A stretch of DNA of 64,000 nt from NCBI GenBank assembly GCA_920105625.2, contig OV050030.1, positions 102,889,698 to 102,953,697 of the forward strand, read 5' to 3'. The notes below the pieces were generated by a model that was not told where the DNA came from, did no database searches, and worked only from the letters and a program-made list of their open reading frames with translations. Of this stretch, positions 34,572-44,679 are shown in pieces. The stretch is from Clusia tigrina. Taxonomy: Eukaryota; Arthropoda; Insecta; Diptera; Clusiidae. The translations under genes and the position numbers were made by a program. Numbering within the stretch: the first letter of the stretch is position 1; each line of letters starts with the position of its first letter.

Positions 34572-34981
34572 AGTTACATATAATGTAAGTAGCAAACCAA
34601 CATATTTAAAAGCCAATACAACACCCAACAGTATAGATAAATTATATTAAATATTATAAATAAAGGGAAACTGTACCATTAAACCCATTTCCGGAATTTC
34701 ACAATAAATTCAACAAAAGAAAGAAATCAAAATAAAAATGTGAACGAAATTCCGAGAATGGCAACATTGTACACCATAAAATGTATATAGTTAGTAAGAA
34801 CTTTAGTAATACATAAGAATGCATAATAGCATAATATTTAAGGAAATTGGAACTAAGGAGGAAATTGGATTTTTAAAATAAAGTCAGTCTGGTTTTGATC
34901 TTCTTGAGCGTCACTTCGCTGCAAACAAATTTTGTCTCTTATTATTTAAAAAATCCGTTTACGGCCACCGTATACAAAATT
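34572..34981 (+). repeat. 5' LTR of the errantivirus-like provirus
   Basis: About 410 bp, AGTTACATATAATG to CGTATACAAAATT. AATAAA near 34880 is a likely polyadenylation signal. Confidence 0.92.
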
Positions 34982-34992
34982 GGCGCAGTCAT
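34981..34992 (+). other. Primer-binding site
   Basis: TGGCGCAGTCAT directly follows the LTR. TGGCGCAGTC is, as I recall, the serine-tRNA-type site of 17.6/297-like elements. Confidence 0.75.
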
Positions 34993-35308
34993 TTGTCCTT
35001 TTTTTATTTAAAAAAAAAAGGATTGTGATACGAATTTGCGAGTTATTAAATTAATTAAATAAAATATAAAAACTAGTAAAGTTAAAATAAAAATAAAAAA
35101 AAGGTGAAGTGATTACAAATACAATTTTTGTAAAAGCCACCTACCAAAACATTAAACGAAAAAGTCTAGTGATTACAAATACAATTTTTGTAAAAGCCAC
35201 TAACAAACAATCAAGCGAAAAGTGCAGTGATTACATAAACAATCTTTGTAAAAACCACTCAGCAAAATTAAGAGCAAAAGGCAACAACTGTTTGACAAAA
35301 GAAGAAAG

Positions 35309-36547
35309 ATGGCGCAAGACCAGGCTCAAATACACTCTGTAGACCTAGTAGAGGAGCTTGCCAGAAGGGAAAAACAATTGGACCAGATAAGGACAGCATA
35401 TATGGAATTGCAACAAGAAACAACATCAGGAAACGGCGCAAGAGAAAACTTATTGAAGACGATCAATCATCTACCCACATTTACCGGTACAGGCAAATTA
35501 ACAGTGAACAGTTTTTTCAGCAGCATAGAATATCTGCTATCAACAGTCAATAATGAGAACCTGCAAAAAGAAGCGGTAAGGACGATATTCTACCGGACGA
35601 TCCAGGGACAAGCGAAGGACGTCATCATCAATATCCCGAATCCAGATAACTGGCAGCTGATAAAGGAAACGCTAAAATTGAGATACCGACCCAGCGTAGA
35701 ACCTCACCAGATATACAGAATGATATCGAATCTCAAAGTCAATTCAGTAAGTGAGTTAATTGTACAAATACAAAATATTAAATATAAAGCGGACGAACTG
35801 ACAGTTTATTTTAGAGGTGACCACTATATTGACCTATCGAACGTGGACAGCCTATTAGTCAACACGGTTAAAGAAATTACGCAGGGCACGTTACTAGACA
35901 AAATTTATGACGAAAAGAATATAAACGAAATATTAAGAATAGTGACCAGTAGACGATTCGAAGATAGCTGTATTAGGTCGGAGTATAGGAAAATTAACAG
36001 GAAAGAAGATAGACCAAATTTTAGAAAATGGCCTAACATAAATTTCGACGCATCTCAAAGGCACAATAATCAAACACTAGGACATCCAAACCAAAATCCA
36101 CAATACTTTAACCAAAATAGAAATTATAGGGAAAATAATTCAGGTCAATTTAGACAAAATCAGCAATTCTTTAACCAAAACAAAAATTACAGGTAAAATA
36201 ATTCGGGTCAAATTAGACAAAATGCGCATATTATCAACCAAAATAAAGGATATAGAGAAAATAACTCCTTACAAAGAAGACAAAATCAACAAAATTTTTA
36301 CCAAAATAATTCAGGACAAATGAGACAATTTAGGCAGGAACAAGAGGAACCGATGGAATCAGATAATATCGAAGCACATTACAATAAGCCTCAGCTGGTA
36401 AGACACCCTAGGACGAATTTCCGCCAAGATCGCTTGAATTAGAATAGGCAAAGCCAGGAAGGACTTAACGAAAACTTTGACCAAGCAGAAGAAACTAATA
36501 ACTCCGTTTTTTTTATGAATCAGCCTCGGAAAACCTACCAAAAATAG
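35309..36547 (+). pseudogene. gag of the errantivirus-like provirus
   Basis: The ATG at 35309 opens 295 codons with a coiled N-terminal part and a capsid-like core (NHLPTFTGTGKLTVNSFFSS, RMISNLKVNSVSELIVQIQN). The C-terminal region is built from Asn/Gln-rich repeats of about 20 residues (such as NQNRNYRENNSGQFRQNQQF) and has no zinc knuckle. A TAA at 36194-36196 and a TAG at 36440-36442 interrupt the frame; the ancestral end is the TAG at 36545-36547. The last 46 bp overlap the pol frame, which is -1 to gag, next to a T8 run (about 36507-36514) that could serve as the slip site. Confidence 0.82.
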
Positions 36548-38418
36548 AAATTACTATTAAGGATAAAAAATATATCGCACTGATAGACACAGGAGCAAGT
36601 TTGAGTTTGATAAATAGTCACACCAATGATTTTTTAAAAATAAAATTAAGAAGACCTATAACATTTAGCACATTGACAAATAAAAATACGATTAACTTTG
36701 AAGTATACACAGAGGCACCAAAAGAATTCGAGCGGCCAAATAACGCAAGAGTTAGGTGGAAGGTCACATCGTTCAATGGAATAAGCTACAATTTTGTAAT
36801 AGGTATAGATATTTTGAGCTTTCTGAACGCGAACATAAATATTGAAGAAAAGATAGTAATACTAAATCAGAGAGTAAGTAATTTTCTAAATAACCCATAC
36901 GATTTGAATGAAATTTGTACATTAGAAACAACTGAAAGTAAGACAAACGGAATTCAGTTAAATCATCTAAATGCGGAAGAATATAATAAAGTTGTAAAAG
37001 TCTTAAATCGTTTTAAAAATCTATTATTTAAAGAAGGGGATAAACTAACTAATACGACAGAAATACAACATGAAATCAAAACTACAACAAACGAACAAAT
37101 TAACTCGAAATTATATAGATATCCACCCCAACACGAAGAAGAAGTTAGAAGACAAGTTAAGGAAATGGCAGAGCAAGGAATAATAAGGAAAAGCAAATCG
37201 AAATATTCTAGCCCCTTGATCGTTATACCAAAGAAAATGGACAACTCAGGAAAAAGAAAATACAGATTAGTTATCGATTATAGGAAGTTAAACGAAATTA
37301 CAATAGACGACAAATACCCTTTACCAAATATAGATTCTATTCTGGACAAATTGGGAAGAGCTCAATATTTTACCACCATAGACTTAGCAAAAGGATACCA
37401 TCAAATTTTGGTTAAGGAAAAAGATAGGGAAAAGACAGCTTTTGTTACACCTCATGGACTATACGAATTTGTAAGGATGCCGTTCGGACTGAAGAATGCA
37501 CCTGCAACTTTCCAGCGATTAATGAATGAAATACTGCGTGACTATATTAATAAAACTTGTCTTGTCTATTTAGATGACATACTTATATTTAGTACCTCAT
37601 TAGACGAGCATATAAAGGCGATTAGTGAAATTTTTAATGTGTTAAAAAAAAAAGTATAAAAATTCAGATAGATAAATGTAATTTTTTAAAGAAGGAAACA
37701 GAATTCCTCGGACACTTTCTCACAGAAGAAGGCATGAAGCCGAACCAAGATAAAATCAAAATTATAGAAAATTTAGAATTACCGAAGACAGAAAAACAGA
37801 TTAAAAGCTTTTTAGGAGTCACTGGGTACTACCGGAAGTTTATAAAAGATTACGCCAAAGTGGCACAGCCAATAACTAAATATTTAAAAAAAGGCATGAA
37901 AAGTAATACAAAAGACCCTACATACATTGAGGCATTTGATAAATTAAAGAATCTAATTAGTTCACATCCCATATTACGATTTCCGAACTTTGAAAAGAAG
38001 TTTACATTGACAACGGATGCATCGAATTATGCACTGGGAGCGGTATTAAGACCGACAGAGAAGGACATCCAGTCTGCTTCACATCGCGAACGTTAAATAA
38101 CCACGAAAAAATTATTCGGCAACGCATAAGGAATTCTTGGCTATTATATGGAGTGTCAACTACATTAGGCCATATATATACGGAACGAAATTCAAAATTC
38201 TTACCGACCACCAACCCATAAAGTACTTACATTCCAAATACAGGGGTAAAGATATGTCACCAAGACATCAAAGATGGCTATTAAAATTAGGAGAATATGA
38301 TTGTCAAATAGAATATTTGATAGGTAAAGAAAATAAGGTAGCGGATTTCCTGAGCAGATTAGAAATAGGAAAAGAAATAAACTCAGAAGAAGAGGACCAA
38401 TACGAAAAAATGGTTTAA
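36502..38418 (+). pseudogene. pol of the provirus: protease, RT, RNase H
   Basis: The pol frame has no ATG and opens at 36502, so a -1 frameshift from gag is expected. The protease DTG is at 36586-36594 (IDTGAS). RT is well kept: DYRKLNE near 37280, FTTIDLAKGYHQI near 37370, PFGLKNAPATFQRLMNE near 37480 and an intact YLDD at 37567-37578. An A10 run at 37644-37653 marks a frameshift that ends the frame at 37659. The connection region and RNase H continue in other frames ([12 protein letters not shown] near 38020; LTDHQPIKYL near 38200; ENKVADFLSRL near 38330). At least two frameshifts disable it. Confidence 0.88.
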
Positions 38419-38477
38419 ATAAAAACGTTAATATTTCAAACTCAAATATCATAGACAATATTGAAGATGATATAACA

Positions 38478-38705
38478 ATGGCTACGGTACATTCAACAGA
38501 AGAAAACTTAAACTATCATTTTGTCATAAAAGAAGAAATTATCAACAAACACAAAACTCAAATTAGAATAACAAACGACAAGAGAGAAGAATTTAAAATA
38601 GTACACGGAAAAAGGATAATATTTATTGCTGAACACGATTTTGAGACAATGCACTATGGTCCAGAAGTCGATTTTTTTGGCATAAATTCAAAAAATTTTT
38701 TGTAA
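38478..38705 (+). pseudogene. Pre-integrase pol segment
   Basis: A 75-codon frame (HKTQIRITNDKREEFKIVHGK) corresponds to the spacer between RNase H and integrase in 17.6-like pol. It ends where the unidentified insert begins. Confidence 0.55.
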
Positions 38706-39480
38706 TGTTTAGAAAGAAGGGGTATGCCATATTGTTGGGTATATTCCACTCTTTCAAATTTCCCCTAAAAAAATGTTGAGGGGGTTACCCTGTTCTTTCC
38801 ATAACCGGTCAAAGTTGGCATATTGGAATCGGTAATTTTAATGTGAACAGCTGTGTTAAAAATTGTAAACAAAAAGAGCTAGTGAAAAGAAAAAATATTA
38901 TAAAAACTTCGTTTTTTAATAATGGAAAACAATAATAAAGGTTTGCTTTTGTGAATTAAATAAAGAGAAAAGTAGATTAAGGTCGAATAATTTTAGATTT
39001 GAATGTTTTGTGTAACCACTTTTTTTTAGGAAAAATTGGATTTGTTTTTGTTTCGTGGAGTAAAAGTTATGTGTATTGTCCTGCATTGTCCTCAACTTTT
39101 GTGTTAGGTGAAAGGTAAGAGTCTGACCTTCACGGTTATATATGTTACTTTTGCCCGTTTTTGCCCCATTTAAAGATATTCGACTTTTTGCAGATCAGAC
39201 GTTGAAGATTACCCGCTGGTCTTAGATGCAGAATATTGGTCTAATGATTCGGAGTGATGTATTTGGTAAATGTCTCTGATTATTGGATATAAGTTCTTTA
39301 GTAATCTAATGATTTTTCTTTTTATTTCAGATGAATTTACTTAAAATAAAGCCACATTTGTGTTATTTCAATAAAATTATGTATACATATACTTGTTTTC
39401 AATTGTAACTTATTTTGTATTTAAAATTGAATCAGGGGAGATGTGACACGCCCCCAATTTATTTCTACAATTAAAAACAC
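38706..39480. other. Unidentified sequence replacing the integrase core
   Basis: Roughly 770 bp without a long open frame, where the integrase zinc-binding and catalytic domains should be. It includes GGGGGTTACCCTG near 38773 and GGGGAGATGTGACACGCCCCC near 39435. I see no clear terminal repeats or target duplication. Confidence 0.5.
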
Positions 39481-39720
39481 TCCCTTAGATGTGCAAAATG
39501 GCAAAATCGACATAGTGAAAATTAAACAAAATATAGAATAAAATAAGAAAAGATACATAGATAAACTAAACAAGAAGAGGGAACACTTCGACGAAATTAG
39601 AAAGGAAGGATATATTAGGAACTATAAAGCGGTTAGGCATAAGGAGCAACCAAAATACAGAAAAGCAAAGTTAGAAAATATACACCCAATTAATATTAAA
39701 AGACCTCAAAAAAATGGTGG
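39481..39720 (+). pseudogene. Integrase C-terminal remnant of the provirus
   Basis: A lysine-rich coil (RYIDKLNKKREHFDEIRKEG near 39550-39610) followed by KYRKAKLENIHP matches the integrase tail position in errantivirus-like elements, just before env. A stop occurs near 39540. Confidence 0.6.
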
Positions 39721-39732
39721 ATAATTCTGTTA

Positions 39733-40200
39733 GTGACAAACTGGATATCTCAGATTAACGGATACATTAACTTGATAGAAATACAGGACCAAACCGGATT
39801 CGTGGACTTTCAGATAAGAAACCAGGAAATAGTTAAAGATACGGTTATAGTAATACATATGATCAACATTGACCAAATTGAAAATATTATTAACGAAATT
39901 ACGGACAATATAATATTAATAAAAATAAATAATAAAGACGAACTTCAAAGAGAACTGTTAGACGCGAGAAATAAATTACTGACTCTAATACCAAAAAAAA
40001 AAAAAAAAAAAAATAGACACAAACGTGGACTTGTAAACGCGATAGGTAATATGTCAAAATGGTTTTTGGAACAAAGGACGACTTAGACAGACAAGACATA
40101 CAAAATCACCTCTTACAAGCAGATACAAACATTAGTCAACAAATTCAAGTAAACGAATATTTTAATATAGCAATTAAGAAATATTGTTAAAAGCGATAGA
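39733..40200 (+). pseudogene. env remnant of the provirus
   Basis: Env glycoproteins of these elements mediate particle entry in insects. The open part (117 codons, 39733-40086) covers a region before a basic RHKR cleavage-like site, followed by the start of a transmembrane-subunit-like segment. A run of about 19 A at 39992-40010 lies just before the site and is a likely place for length change. The frame breaks soon after the site, at about 40070, and later sequence (40090-40500) carries many stops. No signal peptide or membrane anchor can be read in one frame, so it is a remnant. Confidence 0.65.
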
Positions 40201-40515
40201 ATAAAAATCGAAAAAGCGATAAATTCTATACATAAATTCAATGACGAAGAATATGAAAATAAAACATATAAATTTGAAGAAAATAAACACTTAAGAGATT
40301 TAAAAACTATTATGCATTGTGTAATAAAAGCAAATTGTCAACTTACAAAAAATACATAATTCGAAGCAATCTCAATAGATGTAAAAACAATTATTATTAA
40401 AAATACCATAAATTTACCAATTAATCAAACATGTACGAATAATGACTCTATTTTAAACAGAAATTATTTGATTCAGTACAGTAATAGTTCAAAAAAAAAA
40501 ATAAATAAATAAATA

Positions 40516-40517
40516 AA

Positions 40518-40580
<63 letters not shown>
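40516..40580. repeat. (TA)n microsatellite inside the provirus
   Basis: About 60 bp of TA following AAATAAATAAATAAA, within the decayed env region. Confidence 0.95.
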
Positions 40581-40585
<5 letters not shown>

Positions 40586-40775
40586 TTGAAAAAATTATAG
40601 AACATAATAAATCAAATATTAAAAATATTTTCATGTGAAAATATCAAAGTAAACTGTCATATGGGTCTAATCTGTTAATAATTATTCTGATAATCATTTT
40701 ATGTTGTATTTTTTCATTAAACAAAATTATATAAAAATAAAATTAAATAGTAGAATTCGGGAGAATTCTAATCTA

Positions 40776-40786
40776 AAGGAGGGGGT
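40776..40786 (+). other. Polypurine tract
   Basis: AAAGGAGGGGG followed by T lies directly upstream of the 3' LTR. Confidence 0.8.
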
Positions 40787-41278
40787 AGTTACATATAATG
40801 TAAGTAACAAACCAACATATTTAAAAGCCAATACAACACCGAACAGTATAGATAAAATTATATTAAATTATAATTAAAGGGAAACTGTACCATGAAACCT
40901 ATTTCCGGAATTTCACAATAAATTCAACAAAAGAAACAAATAAAAATCAAAATGTGAACGAAATTCCGAGAATGGTACCCATTTCCGGAATTTCACAATA
41001 AATTCAACAAAAGAAAGAAATCAAAATAAAAATGTGAACGAAATTCCGAGAATGGCAATATTGTACACTATAAAATGTATATAGTTAGTAAGAACTTTAG
41101 TAATACATAAGAATGAAGCAATTAAGCATAATATTTAAGGAAATTGGAACTAAGGAGGAAATTGGATTATTAAAATAAAGTCAGTCTGGTTTTGATCTTC
41201 TTGAGCGTCACTTCGCTGCAAACAAATTTTGTCTCTAATTATTTAAAAAATCCGTTTACGGCCACCGTATACAAAATT
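40787..41278 (+). repeat. 3' LTR of the provirus, with an 80-bp tandem duplication
   Basis: About 492 bp. It is longer than the 5' LTR because a block of about 80 bp (40901-40980) is repeated at 40981-41058; otherwise the two LTRs differ by scattered changes. Confidence 0.92.
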
Positions 41279-41282
41279 CGCG

Positions 41283-43060
41283 TAGTGTGGTCGGCTTATT
41301 TACTGACTGGATGCATTTAATGAAGGCTTTCACCATACTGGCTTCCACCTGATTGGCGCGGCATACAAAATGATGGAGCTAGTAACCGTAGATAGCAGTC
41401 TCCGTGGACTTGAGCGTGGGTCTCCAATATTCGGCATCTTGCGTGTAAGTGCTCCGTTTAGCCTCGTGGCCTTTTCGCAGACCTCTTCCAAATGCTCTTT
41501 GAAGGTGAGCTTGGAGTCAATAATTACTCCCAGGTACCGAAGTTGTGGTTGGGATGCGATCTGATGGCTTCCCACTGTGATGGTGAAGTAGTAGAGTAGT
41601 AGAGTACAGATCCTTGTGGGATGCTGCCCGTGACTGCAGAGCGACGAAACCCCTCATCAGTGTCGTATACCAGCACTCTGTCCTGGAAATACCTGGATAT
41701 GAACCGTTGTAAGTATACCGGAACGCTGAAACTCAGTAGTGCTTCCATAATTAGAAGCCAGTTCGCTGAGTTGAACGCATTTTTTATGTCCAGCGTGACC
41801 ACCGCACAATACTTCTTTGTACCTCCTCGCCATCGCTTGCCACTTGTTGCTTCACGGGCTATGTCCATTAAGGCCTGAATGGCATCTACCGTCGAATGTC
41901 CCCTTCGGAAACCTTATTGACGGTCTGAAAGCCCACCATGTTTTTCTACCGCCTCCTGAAGTCGTTCGCAGATAATCCGCTCCAAAATTTTGCCTACTTG
42001 CAAAAGCCTCTGGCTTCGCCTCTATTGTCGCTTTTAGTGCCACATTTGGGATGCCATCTATACCGGGAGCTTTGTTGTCAGCGTTTCTCCTCAGGAGCAT
42101 GATTACATCGCTACTGGTAACAGCTGGGATGTCGCTAATTGGACCCTTGCTAAGATTGGGCATTCTATCCGTCTGCTGTAGGAAGAGTGTAGCTGCACTA
42201 GTTCTCATCAGAGTGGGGTCAGTTGGTTGCTGTGATCTGCCCCCTTTTAGCTTACTCATGACCACTTTGTAGGCTTTTCCCCGTGGATTCACACCAGCAT
42301 TCTCACACCGCGTCTTTAAGCACTTATTCTTACTGCTGCGGATGGCCACCTTCTATGCTTTTCGGCATTTTTCGTATCCCGCTCGTAATGTATCCCATGA
42401 CGGGTATTTTCGAGAATTCTGAACCTTTCGACGGGCTTGAATACACTCCTTCCTGGCGGTTTCTCTCCTCATTCTTCACACCTCATTCCACCAATAAACT
42501 GGTTTTCTAACCTGCCGATTTAACACCCTTGGCGTCGCCGCGTCGCAGGCTTTGCTGAGTCCGTTGGTGATGCTATCCGTTATGGTCGTGGCAGTACCCA
42601 TGCTGATTTGTTCTTCTTTCCAAACTAGATCAAAGACCTCTGCATCAACAGCCCGCATTTTCCAGCCTTTTGTCTGCGCATTGCGCATCTGTTTTGTACA
42701 CCTTTGTGCCGCGTTATCCATCTCAATAACTATGGCCACGTGGTCGCCATGCGTATATATGTTACTGATAGACCATCGTACGATGCGCTCAGCAGTGCTA
42801 TTCGCGAAGGTCAGGTTTATTACAGACGTACCCCTGCCTAAGTCAAAATTGTAATGACTGACAAATTTGACCCAGTTGTAGCTGTTTTCTGTAGAAGCCA
42901 TTCTTTGTTGAAAGCACCTACCTTTCAGGACCCAGATGGGTGCTTTACTACTGTTACGCAGTAGGGCTAAATCGAAATTCTGTTCGTTCACCGATTGGTG
43001 CAGTAGGTCTTGGTTTGCCGCGCAGTGGTTTAGATTTAACGGCACTATTTTCATATACCG
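41283..43060 (-). pseudogene. R1 ORF2, copy B, N-terminal and central part
   Basis: ORF2 starts near 43054 (MKIVPLNLNHCAANQDLL). Much of the endonuclease is deleted; its end remains (LGRGTSVINLTFANS, THGDHVAIVIEM). The linker has KPVYWWNEV. RT reads ADNKAPGIDGIPN (near 42060), LDIKNAFNSANW (motif A, near 41790) and GSIPQGSVL (motif B, near 41620), after which sequence jumps to SQPQLRYLGVIID, so the catalytic xADD box is missing. The thumb-like SIILYAAPI follows near 41350. It reaches the provirus at 41283 and resumes at 34571. Confidence 0.82.
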
Positions 43061-43094
43061 CTGTTTATTTTCGCCTGCTGCTGTATTGGGCACT

Positions 43095-44354
43095 TATAAC
43101 TCCCCACTGCGTGATCCCCCCTACATAGGGCACATTTTTCCTTGTTGGTGCACGTCACCGCTTCCGCCGTACTTCCTACACACAGGTTCTATCTACCTCT
43201 TACTTGCATTGTTGAGCCACGTGTCCGTAGCCCCAACATTTGCAGCAGTGCTTGAGTGTCACCGATTCTCGGACCCTGGAGGAAACCCACCCAATGCGCA
43301 CCCGCTGGGCCTACAGTACCTTTTTTGCTTCGTCCACTGGCAGGCTGATATAGGCGGTTAGAGTGCCGTTATATCCGTTTCGCATACTTCGTACGGCTGC
43401 ATCTTCCTGTTACCTGATGCCGCATTGCTCGTGCAATGCATCGCAAATCACCGTTGGGGTGGTAATCTCATCGAGGTCTCTGCACTGGATGGTAAGCATG
43501 TTGTTCTTCGCTGCCACCATTGCCGCCTCCTTCAGCACCTGTGCGATCGCAGCTTGGTAGCTCCTTGTCTTGCGTTCTTCAGTCCGTTTCAATTCAATTC
43601 GAAAATCAAGTCGCTTTTTGCCGTTCTACGAATGGTGTTGACGTCCTCGCCAAGAGCTTTAAGTGCTGTGCTTGTTTTTACTTTCTGCAAGATTTCTGCA
43701 TATGATGCCGGTTTTTGTAAAGAGAACATCGGGCCTCGGACGGATCTCCTTGACTGCTTTTTTTGTAGCTTTTGTGGGCTCCTTGCCTCCGATATCCCTC
43801 TTAACTGTTGTCTTCCTTTGCACTACTTTGCTAATCGGTCTTAGTGGCTTGGTCCGACCTGTTTGGTGCTGCTTTATCGTTCTGTTGCTGCAGCTGTTGT
43901 CGCTGTGGCTTCAGAGACGAGTGCGCTTTTCTGTTGGAAGTAGGGACACCTCCAACATGCCGTCAGCTTGCGCTGCTGTCCTCGTTCTGTTGGCCTGCAC
44001 TCTGCTGATCCACGGTGACGTTTGCGTTGCCTTCGCTGTGGCTTCGCCTGCTTTTTTGCGGATCTGCCCTGTTGCTGTTTGGCGCAGCCTACTAATGTCC
44101 GCGAAAACGGATCTCATCGCCTTGTTTATATTCTACTGACTATACATCATGCCGGTCAGCTCCTCGATTTGTCTTCCCATTATCATGAGAGTATCAGCAC
44201 ACACAATGCCCTTCATATCAGCCTTCTCTAGCTTCTCGGGGTATCCAGTCGGTGTGTGCATAAAATGTGTGTCGATTGATGTTGGAGTCGAAACAATCCC
44301 AGCCGCACCATTCACTACACGGGGTGCGCACTTTCCAGGATACTTAGCACACAT
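43095..44354 (-). pseudogene. R1 ORF1, copy B
   Basis: The likely start ATG is at 44354. Reading is broken into several frames (44133-44354, 43911-44117, 43410-43592). At the C-terminal end a zinc knuckle (KCALCRGDHAVGSYKC) is clear near 43100-43150. R1-clade ORF1 proteins bind element RNA; here the domain order fits but the frame is lost. Confidence 0.65.
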
Positions 44355-44679
44355 TAAAATTTATTTACAGTGCAAACTTTTTCTCTTTTACAAGATATTC
44401 GCGGAGAAAAAAATTTCAAGTCTACTCAGAGTTACAACGCCTTTTGTGTCGCGTGTGTGTATGTGTGTTTTTTATCGAGGGGGGGAAAGCTTTAAGCCAA
44501 TTAGTCAGTGTGGGACATCACCCCATTAAAACCTCCTCACTGTCGTGGCGGTCAACCCTCCCGGGACCGCATATGTGATATATGCGTCATGAGCATTATT
44601 GCTCAATCGTCTGTAATTGTCAATATAAATCAAGTCCGCTGCTGGTTGTTGCTCCATGGCAAAATTTCTGCTACGTTTG

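Larger units (their letters stand above)
34572..41278 (+). mobile_element. Errantivirus-like Ty3/Gypsy provirus (17.6/297-type) with env remnant
   Basis: The provirus has two LTRs starting AGTTAC and ending AATT, a primer-binding site, gag, pol, an env remnant and a polypurine tract, flanked by a 4-bp duplication CGCG. Env-bearing Gypsy elements of this type are endogenous retroviruses of insects. Most of integrase is replaced by unidentified sequence (38706-39480), and gag, pol and env all carry breaks. It is younger than the R1 element it interrupts. Confidence 0.9.
33845..44440 (-). mobile_element. R1-clade element, copy B, split by a Gypsy provirus
   Basis: The 5' and central parts lie at 41279-44440 and the 3' part at 33845-34571; the 6.7-kb provirus at 34572-41278 sits between them. 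A CGCG duplication marks the insertion point (34568-34571 and 41279-41282). The 3' UTR (33845-34008) is similar to that of copy C (44480-44670), sharing GTCAGTGTGGGACA and TAAAACCTCCTC on the plus strand. Confidence 0.88.

Noticed and set aside
36061..36330. CRISPR-like or minisatellite array
   Set aside because: The repeats are degenerate Asn/Gln codon repeats inside gag, without spacers.
43663..44139. 158-codon hydrophobic plus-strand frame as a membrane protein
   Set aside because: It is antisense to R1 ORF1; Leu/Phe/Val richness arises from the complement of Lys/Glu/Asn codons.
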